In this document: piece after piece, positions 29,567 through 40,134 of the stretch
Numbering within the stretch: position 1 is the first letter of the stretch
Layout: each line of letters opens with the position of its first letter
Origin: Helianthus annuus
Lineage: Eukaryota; Streptophyta; Magnoliopsida; Asterales; Asteraceae
Direction: 5' to 3'
NCBI RefSeq assembly: GCF_002127325.2
Contig: NC_035433.2
Coordinates: 122,356,088-122,420,087, forward strand
Length of the DNA: 64,000 nucleotides
The notes under the pieces: generated by a model
What the model was told of the DNA's origin: nothing
The model's input: only the letters and a program-made list of their open reading frames with translations
Database searches by the model: none
Translations under genes and position numbers: made by a program

Positions 29567-31421
29567 CTGGCCCTTCTTCTCGTCTTTGAATTTGGCGGTA
29601 GTCGCGCTTTCCGCCTTTTACCAAGTGAGTGGGCTTTCCATCTCTCAGGGCCCTTTCAATTTCTTGCTTTAGACTGAATCAATCATCGGTGAGGTGACCC
29701 GTGTCTTTGTGGAATTCGCAGAAGAGATTGGAATCTTGACCCCTTTTGTTGTGCATCTGCAGGGGTGGTTTGAATTGGTGATTTTCAGTGGCCAAGACCT
29801 CAGAAGGGGTCTTTGTTAATGTTGTCCACTGTTTCTCTCTGTTTTCACTTTTTACTTCTTTTCGGTGGGCTATCTGATTGATTGTGTGTCGCGCGTCTTC
29901 TCTTGGTGGGCTTCTTTCTCTGTGACTGGGATTCTTCCATGGCTGGCCTCTACCTTTTCTGCCGTGTCGGTCATTAGAGTTATGCGCACGTTGACGGTGG
30001 TCGTCACCGGTCAACTGTTTATTTGTTTGTGCTATTGTTTTGGCTGCCTCAATGAAGGTTTCCCAGTCTTTGGGTCCTCCATCTCTTCCCTTCACGCGCT
30101 TGATTAGATCATCACACTTGACTGCCCTCATGAAGTGCGCGCGCATCATCTTTTCACCTACGTCTCCGATCTCCAGACATTCCTTGTTATATCTTGTGAT
30201 AAAATCTTCCACGCTTTCGTGGTCTCAGCGCCATATATTCAGACAATCGGCCGGGTCTCTTGTGTGTCTTCGTTGTTGAGAGAAGTGTGCAAGGAACTTC
30301 TCTCTGAAGTCGACCCATGATTTAATTTTCCTGCTAGTAAGCTGTCGAACCAGACGCGCGCTGCGCCCACAAATGTTTGTGCGAAAAGATGACACCAAGT
30401 TGGTAGGTTCCAGCCACCTGTTGCTCCTGCGCCTTTGAAAACTTGGAGGTGGTCATTTGGGTCTGTCAGGCCATTGTATTTGCCCACGTTGTGCGGCAAC
30501 TTTGTCTTGTCTATAGCAGCTGTGGCGATCTCTCTAATGAATTTTGAATCTTCAGCCATGTCGTCTGGACGATAGCTTAAGGTATAATCATGTTCTACCT
30601 TTGGGTTGTACCCTGCGCGCTTAGCAGGCTTGTACGACGCGTGTTCCGGATGTAGTCTGCTGAACACTGTGCTTTCCTTGTACGTTGGGTCTTCCTCTTC
30701 GTCTTCCCACTCATTGTTCATATTGCGCGCGCCCAGGCGACTTTGAATCGGCCTTCGTTGTAAGTTGGAGTGTTGCACATAATTGCTTTCTGTTTCGCCG
30801 TAGGTATCCCGGGTGTCGTGCGCGCTGGGCTTTCTAATGTTTTTCTGGGCGTAAAGTCCACGCATTGACTTGCTGAGTCGTGTGTGTGCTCAGAGATCGT
30901 TGCGGTGGGGTAGCGAACGCCGATTGGTTAGCCTGTGCTTGGAGTAGGGCTTGTTGCACGCCCAGTTGTGTGTAAACGAGGTTTATAGATGCCATCTGTT
31001 TGGCGTACCAGGAAGCCAGAGTTTTTCCTTCGGGTAGCCCTAATAGTGCAGAGAAATTTAGTTGTGCCTGTTCCGATGGAGCTGAGGGGCCAGCTCCATG
31101 GCTTGATGTGTGCACCGGTGGAGGTGTTTGTTGAACCAACCCGGATGGAGGTATTTGTTGGACTACCCCTAGTGGAGGTTGGAAAGTGGCTCCGTTTGTG
31201 GTCTGGGTGATTATCCTGGTGGGGGTTTGGAAAATGGGTCCAGTTGTGGTTTGGCTAGCGACCCTGGACGCACTTCCGAAAATGCTAGGAAAATCGTTGT
31301 TTGTTTGCCCTTCCTGGATGATTTCGTTCCTTTGACCCCTTTGGACGTGTGCTGTGTCCGAAACGAGTTCGAAGGAAGAAACTTCTCCATCTACATGGTG
31401 TGAAGGGTTTTGTTCAGCCAT
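29567..31421 (-). pseudogene. Outer Tat gag, broken and cut by the inner insertion
   Basis: The minus-strand start MAEQNPSHHVDGE is at 31421. The Gag core is recognisable by comparison with the inner copy: NVGKYNGLTDPNDHLQVF, FAQTFVGAARVWFDSLLAGK and TRYNKECLEIGDVGEKM, then a zinc motif CEFHKDTGHLTDD. Lesions include a frameshift near 30834-30865, a frameshift near 30310 (inside the WVDFREKFLAHF region), a TGA near 30227 and a TGA at 29679-29681. The remainder (FSLKQEIERALRDGKPTHL) runs to the CTGGC target at 29567, where the inner element split the gene. Confidence 0.9.
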
Positions 31422-31474
31422 TTTTACGAGTGTTTCTTGAAAAGAAAAGAGATGAGATTGGTTTTGCAAAAAAG

Positions 31475-31487
31475 CGGATGGCGCCAA
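31475..31487 (-). other. Primer-binding site of the outer Tat element
   Basis: Minus-strand TGGCGCCATCCGC, one base inside the 5' LTR. It shares TGGCGCC with the inner element but differs after that, so the two subfamilies may use different tRNAs. The first 11 bases of this junction reappear outside the opposite LTR at 7061-7071. Confidence 0.7.
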
Positions 31488-31488
31488 T

Positions 31489-32135
31489 GATGAAACACAG
31501 GTTAACACTGAGGTTAATCTGTGGGGTTATTTCTTCTGTGGGTTCAACCTCTTTCCTGACTCGTGACAATAGCTTGAATCCTGCAAAACAGTAACACCGT
31601 TAGTCTCGTTAAGAGGGGGAGATGGGGGTTTTCCCTCTTAACCAGGCTCCGGCGTGAGAATAAGTACTGTTCTGAGAGAATAAAACAGTGTGTGCATAGA
31701 GTGAGTGAGGAGAGTAAAAGATCCTGAACCTGAATGATGAAGGGTCCTATTTATAGCCGGAGGGTGAAGAAGGGAGGAGCAGCTATGCCAGCTGTGGGCG
31801 CGCGCCAGCTGTCCGACCAAGGGGAATATCCTCTTGGTCTGCTCTGTCACGACAGGTGTAGTGATACACGTGGCGCTCTTACATTTGCCCATGCTGGAAA
31901 CCTTGTACCGGTGTTGTCAGCTCTGCCCCCTGATTTGCCGCAGGCCTATGTGGCGTTCTGCGAGTGGTGACACGTGTTGTCCTTTTTGTCTGGTAGGGCA
32001 TCTTTGGTGCCACCTGCAGATCTTCCAGAAGTTTCTAGAAGCTTCTGGATTGCTTTGCTGATGTGGTCGCCATGTATGCTCAAAAGTGGTGTGGTCCCTG
32101 CCATGTAGGCAGGGAATTGGGACCATACCTCTTCA
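31489..32135 (-). repeat. 5' LTR of the outer Tat element
   Basis: A 647-bp partner of 7072-7718. Its minus-strand TATA box is at 31748-31756. Most differences from the other LTR are transitions, as expected for methylated repeats. It ends against Helitron sequence at 32136. Confidence 0.93.
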
Positions 32136-32653
32136 ATCACGCACGCTCGTAACTGAGAAATTAAACCGAAATGTAAAACACAGAAAAAATAACTAAGTCC
32201 ATCCAGGACCCGCGTATTGGACGAACTTGCCAAATGCAGAAAAATAGATGTGACGCGACGGGCCAGTTAAACGGGAAAAAATATACGAAAAAATGTTGAA
32301 CCCCACATGCACGTTGCGTTGCGTTAACTCACAAAATTTAGAACGAAACGAAAAACTTGTGAAGGATGAAAAGTATGGTGGACCAAAATTGAAAATAAAA
32401 AAAGTTGGGATTAAATTGCAGAAGATGAAAAACTTTGGGTGAAAAGTAAAAAAAAAAACAAAGGGTCTAAATTGTAAAATTGAAGTTATTTATTAATTTT
32501 AAATAAAAATAAGGATAAAAAGAAGTGATATCTAATTGGTTATTAATTAATATTAAAAGAAATTTATTAAAAAATATAAATAAAATTTATGAGGTTGAAG
32601 GAGAGAATGACATATGCCATTATTTGGAGTCTTTTATTATAAGTTAGATTAGA
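32136..32653 (-). mobile_element. 5' part of the Helitron split by the outer Tat element
   Basis: On the minus strand the segment begins TCTAATCTAACTTATAATAA, a Helitron-like 5' end, near 32653. It continues with phrases shared, in opposite orientation, with the uninterrupted relative at about 36690-37170 (AAGTTTTTCATC, AATTTTGGTCC, CAAGTTTTTCGTTTCG, GCAACGTGCATG). Together with 6923-7071 it reconstitutes one small non-autonomous Helitron. Confidence 0.65.
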
Positions 32654-32672
32654 GGACCATTATTATTATTTA

Positions 32673-33094
32673 GAGTAACCTGCAAAAATGATCCTTAAGT
32701 TTTGGTCACTTTTACCACTTTAGTTCAAAACTCAATTTTTTTAAATCTGGGTTCCTGATGTTTGTTGCTATTTTCATCTAAAAGCAAAATCTGGTCAGAT
32801 TTTTCAATTAACATCCAACTTTTTTGTCTTTTTCTACAATTTTAATGAAAGGCAAAATGGTTAGATTTTTTTAATTCGTTATAATAAAACGTTTAAAGAC
32901 CATTTTGTCCTTCATTAAAAGGGAAGAAAACGAGAAAAACGTTGGATGTTAACTCAAAAATCTGACCAGATTTTGATTTTGGATGAAAACGACAACAAAA
33001 TTGAAACCATAGGGACCCATATTCAAAAGGTTTTAGTTTTGGACTAAAGTGACAAAAGTGACCAAATCTCAGGAACCATTTTGGCAGTTTATTC
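32673..33094. mobile_element. Mutator-type MITE with 9-bp target duplication
   Basis: 422 bp with inverted arms of about 150 bp. Both arms contain AATCTGGTCAGATTTT and TTTTGGTCACTTTT-type phrases in opposite orientation. The target duplication TATTATTTA is perfect (32664-32672, 33095-33103). It has no coding content. Inserted just outside the split Helitron. Confidence 0.85.
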
Positions 33095-33201
33095 TATTAT
33101 TTATCTAATAAATGATCATTGACTTTATTACCTCTATATCAATTGATTGGTAATTATTCAATGGACGTAATTACCTTTATTAGATAAAATAAGGTTTCTC
33201 T

Positions 33202-33418
33202 CTGTTTTTTTTTTTTAACGGCCAACAAACTCAATCCCGAGCACTCTCGGGGCACCCACTAGACAAACGGAGTACTCCAAGAGTAACCCGAGTCCACCAC
33301 CAATTTCGGGGAAACCCCGGTAACCCACCCGCCCGTAGGCACGACGGTGAAATTATCGATAAAACTCGTTTGGCTGAAGGATCCAACCCAGGTTTCCCTG
33401 GGTCTCCTATCATTGCCC
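33202..33418 (-). mobile_element. 5'-truncated SINE with 10-bp target duplication
   Basis: A minus-strand SINE body with its A-tail (T run, 33205-33217) at the left. It is closely similar to 40135-40400 but lacks the tRNA-like head. AGGTTTCTCT flanks it at 33192-33201 and 33419-33428. The truncation point falls within CTCCTATCATTGCC. Confidence 0.8.
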
Positions 33419-33428
33419 AGGTTTCTCT

Positions 33429-34658
33429 TTAGGTGTATAACTAATCATAACATTAACAACACACAATTTTCATCCCTACTTTCTCTCTAAATCGTAGGTT
33501 CCATATTCACCTAAAACCATCCTGATCATACACCTTTGTAAGTACAAAGATCTTCGTAGGATATTACAAACACAGTCAAGAGTGCGGAAAACAATTGATA
33601 GTGATGAACAAAAAAGGTCGATTGTATATTGATTGCACACAAGCACTAAGCTCGTATGGTACAATATCGATTAAGAACAAAAACAATCAACAACCCTAAA
33701 ATGACCTAGGTACACCCAATTTATAGATACATAGGGTGACCTAATTACAAATTGGCCCAAAGCCCAAAACCGTACACCCTAATCGTCCATACAAGCCCAA
33801 AAACTTCATTACTAACCAACCCACTATCAAGCTATACAAGACAAGCGTAAACCTACTAAACTCTACCCCTACCTACTAAACTCTACCCCTACGACCTTAA
33901 ATGGAAACTCGAACAAAATCAAGAACGTCTGCTAGTGCTACTCTATCTGTCGTTCCTGAATTATCAAATATAAACGTTCTATATATACTTGTTTCTTTAA
34001 TGTTTTGATAAAGAATCGATAAACACATCGTTATTGGAGTGTGTTGCCTTTTGCAAGCATGGCTGGCCTTTCTCGTTTTATTTATTTATTTTTATTTTCA
34101 GGTCACTTTCCTTCTCGTTGGCTGACATTGATTGGTTATGTATGTGAAACAAATTAAGATCAAGGGTTTGAACATTTCCTCCGCCCTCTATGTTGTATAT
34201 ATGATATTGACCGACTACGTTCAAGATAAGACAGAGGGTAGGGTAGAGGATTGTGACAAAACAAAGAGGAAGGATATTTGTTAATTAAATATACAATTCT
34301 TTGTTTTTTAAAGTAAAAGATCTAATGGTAAATTTAATTTTTTACGTGTTTATTAACATCCAAATATATAAATGAGTGAACGTGTTACTGACAGTGACGG
34401 ATCTATGAGTTATTTTTTAAAGAGTGAGCACGAGTGGTTCAACCAAACTTTCAAGTGACGCGAACAATATTTTTGCCTATAAAATATAAAAAAATAAAGG
34501 GAGCGTCCGCCTACCCAATGCTACACTTGGGTACGTCCATGGTTACCGATGGGTGAAAAAATAGACCGTACATGTAACTTTTGAAAAGATTCAAATAAAC
34601 TTACAATACAAACACGTTACATAGGCTATTCTTATAAGTTATAATTACTTTATATTAA
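33429..34658. other. Non-coding stretch, possible LTR remnant
   Basis: No gene is seen. Around 33690-33800, minus-strand phrases such as ATAAATTGGGTGTACCTAGG look like a retroelement LTR promoter region, but ends and duplications are not found. A 22-bp phrase (CCTACTAAACTCTACCCCTA) is repeated in tandem at about 33849-33892. A GTGACGGATCTATGAG phrase near 34393 resembles a common plant dispersed repeat. Confidence 0.4.
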
Positions 34659-35300
34659 CTAGGGTGTTACACCCGCGTTTCGCGGCGGGGCAACCCGATT
34701 TTTGATCCGATACAAAAGTATGTCGACACGTATCTTACATCAAGTGGGAAACTCAATTAGAAGAGTATTTACAAAGTAAAAAGGTTGTCAGTGTGAATGC
34801 TAATTAACTTAAGTTTATAGCCACACGAAAAAAAAAATAAAGACGTAAAAGTTGATTAAAAGTATTTAGAAACTTAGGAGGTTGTAAGAGTCAATGCTGA
34901 AAATTAAAGGTTATAAGTAAAAAAAACAAAACCACAAAAAAGAAAGAAAAAAAATTGTGCAAGGGGTAAAAGCGTAAACTTTAAACGTTGACGAAAACTG
35001 TAAATTACAAAAGAACTTTGTATTTAAGAAACAACAAACAAAGCATAAGAGCCGAAAACGTACATTACAAGAGATGGGAAGAAATACGTAAAACAACATT
35101 GAACCAAAAAAAATCAATGCAAGGGGTAAAAACGTAAAGTTAAAAAGTTGATGAAAACTGTAAATTGCGAAAAAAGTTGGTATTTAAGAAACAACACACA
35201 AAGCATAAGGGCCGAAAACGTAAATTAAGAAAAAAAAGAAAATTCAAATGTTGGAAAACACAAAAAAAAAAATTAAAAAAAAATGCCCACCACCGACAAG
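34659..35300 (-). mobile_element. Helitron 3' end and body (minus strand), with a 163-bp internal repeat
   Basis: The minus strand ends in a hairpin CCCCGCCGCGAAACGCGGG, then CTAG (complement 34659-34662) preceded by A on the plus strand. The body holds two copies of an AT-rich unit (about 34957-35100 and 35119-35240) containing GCAAGGGGTAAAA and AAGCATAAG(A/G)GCCGAAAACG. The 5' end is not located. Confidence 0.55.
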
Positions 35301-35876
35301 TATACTAATAACATGTTGTATAACTAGATAAACATTACATGAAATAAAACAATGTGTAGTTTATATATTACCATCTATTAAATTGAATTACTGATTTTGC
35401 TGTTTTATAAATGATCATATTGAGATATTTATTTGAACTTATCTTGATAGTCATATATATATATCCAAATTGTGTCAAATTATACGATACGTCAATATCA
35501 TGTATCAAATTATAATCCTACAACCACTCATTCAATCGACATTGTTAAAACAAATATACTTCACTAAAACCGGTTTGTTTTTGCATGTGACTTAATATAT
35601 TTAGATATGAAGTTATAATTGAAATTTTGGAAATGAGATCATGTTGCTAATCATATTAAAACATATACAAGATAGACTTCTATAAGAACTATAAATATGA
35701 TGGCCATCCATTCATCTTTCCAACCGGGTTTAAAAAAAAGGAAAATCATCAAACTCACAATGACGCACTTGATTTGTGAAAATAAACATTTGTAAAGGCT
35801 ACACGTAGTGGCTTTACATAAAACAATTTCCATAATATAAATTCTCAATACATTGTTGCATTGTGTTGTTGTACCC
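35301..35876. other. AT-rich non-coding spacer
   Basis: Nothing recognised: no exon, no inverted termini, no tandem repeat of note. Confidence 0.45.
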
Positions 35877-35879
35877 TAA

Positions 35880-36638
35880 GGTGGTGTTTGTTTTTTTCAA
35901 GAAGAGCTTCCTGGCCTCTTCTGTCTGCACCGTGCAGATGCGGGAAGAGGTTTAGCCTCAGAAGAGTGTTTGTTTTTTTTTTTTGAGAAGTGCTTTTTAC
36001 CTCTCCCCAGCCTCTTCCTGAGGAAGATATAAACCAAAGCTTTTTACCTCTTCTTGGCACCACCTCCACCTCCACCCCTGCTCCGCCACCACCACCCATG
36101 CTCCGCCACCATCATCATCCTCACCATCATCATCACCACCCCTGCTCCGCCACCATCATCATCATCATCGATGGGAAACAAAAACCCCAAATCGATCGGA
36201 AACAAACCCCCACCTCCGCCGACACCCTTCGACCTCCACCTCCGAAACCCTAAATCGATGGCAAACAAAACACCCCAAATCGATCTGTTAGAGAGATAGT
36301 AGAGAGAGATCAGTGTGTGGCGGTGATGATGATGGCGGTGGTGAAGTGGTGGTGATGATGGCGGTGGTGATGATGACGGTGGTGAAGTGGTGGCGGTGGT
36401 GAAGTGGTGGCGGTGATGATGATGGCGGTGGTGCAGATTGTAGAGAGAGAGAGTAGAGAGAGATCAGTGTGTTGTGTGTGTATTTTAAAATGGTGAAGAG
36501 GTTTTATATAAAAAAAACAAAAACAAACCCTCTTCTCCTTGCAACTGCAGACATTTTGGTCCACCTCTTCTCCTGCAGATGTCTGCAGATGTGGCCTGCA
36601 GCAGAAGAGGTTTTCCTGCAGAAAAAACAAACAGCACC
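35880..36638. mobile_element. PIF/Harbinger-type MITE with TAA duplication and simple-sequence core
   Basis: The ends GGTGGTGTTTGTTTTTT (35880) and the complement of AAAAAACAAACAGCACC (to 36638) are inverted repeats with one mismatch. TAA flanks both sides (35877-35879, 36639-36641). Subterminal sequence rich in CTGCAGA and CCTCTTCT words is also mirrored. The core is a CACC/ATC-rich block (about 36055-36170) followed by its GGTGATG-rich counterpart (about 36312-36435), which can pair with it. Histidine- and glycine-rich frames in the core are by-products. Confidence 0.75.
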
Positions 36639-36659
36639 TAAGTATGGGGTGTTTTTCAA

Positions 36660-37268
36660 AAAAAATTTATGATTTTTCACTTTTAACCCAAAGGTTTTCA
36701 TGTTTTGTATTTTAACCCTCTTAATTTGTTTACTTTTAACACAAAACTTTTCATCTTTTGTAATTTAACCCAAGACTTTTTTATTTACAACTTTGGTCCT
36801 CCATACTTTTTATCTGTCGCAAGTTTTTCGTTTTACGTTTCGTTCTAAAATTTATGAGTTAAAATGTCGCAACGTGCGTGTGTGGTTCAACGTTTTTTGT
36901 CTTTCTTTTCACATTTGACAGGTATGTCGCAACGTGTCTATTTTCCCCCTTTGGCAAGTTCGCCGCAATGGGCGGATCATACATCGACTTAGTTATTCTT
37001 TTCTACGTTATTTTGTGAGTTAATATGGAGCAACGTGCGTGTACGTTTCAACGTTTTTACGTCTATTTTTTTCCATTTAACAAGTTTGTCGCAACGCGTG
37101 GGTCCTAAATCGACATAGTTATTTTTTATATGTTATATGTTTCAGTCTTATTTCTTCGCATTAATACGCCACAACTTTAGTGTTGGTGGTCACTATCAGC
37201 GGTGTGACATTGATATTATTTGACATTGTTTTAGGCCCCCGTCGCAACGCGAGAGTCCTTAATTCTAG
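36660..37268 (+). mobile_element. Non-autonomous Helitron, uninterrupted relative of the split copy
   Basis: Ends in GTCGCAACGCGAGAGTCC and CTAG at 37265-37268, followed by T. Much of 36690-37250 matches, inverted, the two halves at 32136-32653 and 6923-7071, including AGTGTTGGTGGTC near 37185. The start is approximate, immediately right of the PIF-type MITE. Internal repetition of GTCGCAACGTGNGTG-like words is visible. Confidence 0.6.
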
Positions 37269-37437
37269 TTCACTTTAAAAGTAAACATGTGTGGAAACGA
37301 CTAAAGTGTAGTTGTTTCAAAAGATGTGGATCCTAAGACGACAACCAAGAAAAATGAGACACGTTTGAATTAGTCATTTTAGCCGAATTCTCTACGCTTT
37401 AGCATTTCCACACATGTCTACTTTTAAAGTGAACTAG
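37265..37437. repeat. Inverted repeat bounded by two converging Helitron 3' ends
   Basis: CTAGTTCACTTTAAAAGTA (37265) and its complement (ending at 37437) form arms of about 50 bases: both continue ACATGTGTGGAAA and CTAAAG(T/C)GTAG. The outer CTAG of each arm is also the terminal CTAG of a Helitron pointing inward. About 70 bases of unpaired sequence separate the arms. Confidence 0.75.
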
Positions 37438-37590
37438 TTATTTTCCGCCCGCGCGTTGCGGCGGGACCCAATAACTACAAAAGGCGTGTCAGCAACGGCA
37501 ATCAGATACCGAATATCAAAACATAAATAAAATGACATGGTAAGGATAGTCACTCCGTCAATTTTAAATAACCTAATATATAATAATAGG
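37434..37590 (-). mobile_element. Very short Helitron-like fragment (minus strand)
   Basis: Minus-strand 3' end: hairpin CCCGCCGCAACGCGCGGG, then CTAG (complement 37434-37437). A TCCTATTATTATATATTAGG phrase near 37590 may be its 5' end, giving about 157 bp. The 5' assignment is weak. Confidence 0.45.
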
Positions 37591-37664
37591 ACCCACACGT
37601 CCTACACGCTGGAAATTCGGTTGTTTTCAATTCAGTTATTACGGTGCTAATACGTTAAAATATG

Positions 37665-37943
37665 GATGAGCTCGGTACCGGTAATGGCAGCGAAAGTATC
37701 GATCCGGAAAATCATCGAAATTAGGCACCGGCACCGAAAATGCTCGGTACAATACGATATGGTATTTGAAGGTAAAAATCAATAAATACAGGTATGGTGC
37801 TAGACTGGTGTCGAACCGAAAGTAACGATTCTGAAAACGACAAAAGGTGGGTACCAAATTGGCACCGAAAATGATTTGGTATAGTAAATTTGGTACCGAT
37901 ACGATACCGGTTCGTTTAGAGGATTTGATACGATTTGCTCATT
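37665..37943. mobile_element. GGTACC-rich MITE-like repeat, copy 1
   Basis: Starts GATGAGCTCGGTACCGG and ends ATTTGCTCATT, so GATGAGC is inverted at the ends. The interior has many GGTACC/CACCGG words. A related copy lies at 38136-38348. No coding frame of interest. Confidence 0.55.
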
Positions 37944-38135
37944 AATATTCTAAATATCCAAGTTAATTTTACATGCTACAGTTCATTCATTACAGAAAAA
38001 GACAAAAAAGAAAGCAAAATAAGTTGTTGTGTATATAAAACCTCATTCAAACGAAATACAATTTACTTACTGTGTGTATGAGAAGTAATCTAAACGGTGC
38101 AATTACTTGCATTGCTGCCCGTTGCTACAGGATTT

Positions 38136-38348
38136 GATGAGCTCGGTACCAACCGGTACCGAAATCCCCAAAAGTAGGTACCGGTACCGAATATACCTAG
38201 TATGGTACGGTTCGGTACCGGTCGGTACTGGTACGACACCGGTATTTGAGGGTAAAAACCGGTGAATACCTGTGGAGAACCGGTACAAAAAATACACCGG
38301 TTTAGTAAATTTAAGACCGATACCTATACCCAATACCATTTGCTCATC
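38136..38348. mobile_element. GGTACC-rich MITE-like repeat, copy 2
   Basis: Starts GATGAGCTCGGTACC and ends ATTTGCTCATC, with a perfect 7-base inverted end. It shares GGTATTTGA(A/G)GGTAAAAA and TAGTAAATTT with copy 1. The density of GGTACCGGTACC palindromes is high. Confidence 0.6.
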
Positions 38349-38442
38349 TCTTAATGATGTTACTATAAATTTATGATAAATTCTAATTCTAATTTTAATT
38401 TAATAATGAATTACTATTCATTAAGTTTCGTTTATATATGAA

Positions 38443-38800
38443 CTAGTTTTATACTCCGTGCGCGTTGCGGCACGCTAACTCAAATCAAATCGTTCAAATA
38501 ACAAAAAGTAACTCGAACTAAAACCGACGGAATTTTTTATTACAAAACCAAAAGAGGTTGTAGAAAGCTAACTATTACATCCAACAAAAAAAACTACAAC
38601 AGTAGCATCAAAACTGGAGAAGCCAGCAACCACAAAACCTGACAACAACAACTACATCCCACCTTATCACTTTAGACATTCCAAGCTAAACCTACACCAA
38701 ATATCCCAAAGAGAGCAGCAGCCTTTGATTGGCTTTTGACGCACATAAACGCCAAAACTTTTATATCTTCCAAAACCTTGGACACGGAGATCTGCTTATC
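38443..38800 (-). mobile_element. Helitron 3' end (minus strand), extent uncertain
   Basis: Complement of CTAG at 38443-38446, preceded by A and followed on the plus strand by a hairpin region CCGTGCGCGTTGCGGCACG. This matches the other Helitron ends in the window. The 5' limit is not identified. Confidence 0.45.
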
Positions 38801-39072
38801 TTGCGTTGCGCAAGCGTTTGGTATTTTTGTCTTGGCAGTGGGATGGGGGTTTTATATTTGCATTCACAATACATCAGTTGTTAGAAAAATGTTGGTTCCT
38901 GGTTCTTGTTGATAAATAGGTGTTTGATGTTCTAGCTGCTGCCATGGTTCTCGCCTTTCTTGGATGGGGGAGTTTTATCATCTGCAGGTAATGCATAATA
39001 AGTGTGTTTTGAAATGTTTGTTATCTACCTACAAAAATTTAAGGTGGAAATAACATTCAATATACTTACAGG

Positions 39073-39523
39073 CTTGGTTTTAAAATTCGCGCATAATGCG
39101 TGATGCGCCCGTTGCGCTAGTAAGAGCGCATCGCAACACCTGATGTGTTGCGTTTACATGATGGGGTGATATCTTCGCAAAATGCGCCATGATGTACGCA
39201 TCATTGTTTGTTATGTTTTTTTTCCCAGATTTTATGAAATGGGTTGGGTTATTTCAATAATTAATATTTTAGCATGCTTGATTTGAACCATTATGGTTCC
39301 TAAACACTTTTTATGGTTCTAGAAACATTTTAGGAAGCTTGATTTGAACCAAAAAGCACAATTCTTATATTATTATGTCGATTATTTTAGTATAAATAAT
39401 TTTTTAGTATATTTTTATAAAGAGCGCATCGCATACGTGATGCGCTCGCATCACGCATTACGCATCACGCATCAGATTTTTGGACCAAACGCATCGGAGC
39501 GCATCACGCAATTTAAAACCAAG
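39073..39523. mobile_element. hAT-type MITE with 8-bp target duplication
   Basis: 451 bp. CTTGGTTTTAAAATTCGCGC at the left is mirrored by TTTAAAACCAAG at the right. CTTACAGG is duplicated at 39065-39072 and 39524-39531, the 8-bp size typical of hAT transposons. Both subterminal zones are dense in GATGCG/CGCATC words (GCATCACGCATTACGCATCA near 39448), which are short transposase-site-like repeats. No transposase is encoded. Confidence 0.85.
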
Positions 39524-39531
39524 CTTACAGG

Positions 39532-40114
39532 AACATGTGGGTCTCAGGCATGAGAAGTTAAAAAAATGGTTTGTAGAACAAAGGCAAAAAAACTAACTCG
39601 CTGGCCAAATACACCAATCATGTGTGAAAGCACTAAAGGAGAATCATTGCAGTTCGATTAATTCCATTTGTAGATGTATGTAAGCATAACCAAACCTAAA
39701 AAGATTATCAAATAAAGAATTAATCCATTGTGTCATTTTTCGGTTGAACAATTTTTTACTCACATATGCAGACCAAATTGACCATCTAACAACCGGCTTG
39801 TTTTTTAACCGAACCTGACCCGAACCCATTCAGATCCTTTTTTTAATCTGCCCATTCTGACCTAAACCCATTCTAACCCAAACCCATCTTGACCCAACAA
39901 CCTCCATAACATTGGTAATCTCCATCTTTAACTACAAGCAAACTTATTGAACAACTCATAAGGTCTGCCTAGAACAATGCTTATCTCATTTCATGCGAAT
40001 ACACTTTCTCATTTGCTGTTAGATAAAAAAAGGAACAGATGTAATTTGAATTAAATGTACCTGTGATGATCAATTTCCGGTTCTTTAATTTGACACAATA
40101 AGTGTGATAAAAGA
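39532..40114. other. Non-coding stretch
   Basis: No gene confidently seen. A short tandem of CCCATTCTGACCTAAACCCATTCTAACCCA-like phrases lies near 39850-39890. A GT-donor-like site (CACAGGTACAT on the minus strand, near 40062) follows an open stretch, but no exon family was recognised. Confidence 0.35.
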
Positions 40115-40134
40115 TCCATTTTCATCACTTCTTT

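Larger units (their letters stand above)
7072..32135 (-). mobile_element. Outer Tat-lineage Ty3/gypsy retrotransposon, decayed, interrupted
   Basis: Two 647-bp LTRs (7072-7718 and 31489-32135) bound an element transcribed on the minus strand. In transcription order it has: 5' LTR, primer site, gag, [13.4-kb inner Tat insertion], protease, reverse transcriptase, two RNase H domains, integrase, a plus-strand antisense gene, a 48-bp tandem array, polypurine tract and 3' LTR. By eye the LTRs differ at about 14 bases plus small indels (about 2%), far more than those of the inner element. gag, pol and the antisense gene all carry stops or frameshifts, so it is dead. It sits inside a Helitron. No matching target duplication is seen (GCCAA on the left, ATCAC on the right). 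Confidence 0.9.

Noticed and set aside
36044..36630. His-, Gly- and Pro-rich frames around the CAC/ATC-rich core
   Set aside because: Products of simple-sequence DNA inside a MITE, with no start context, conservation or domain.
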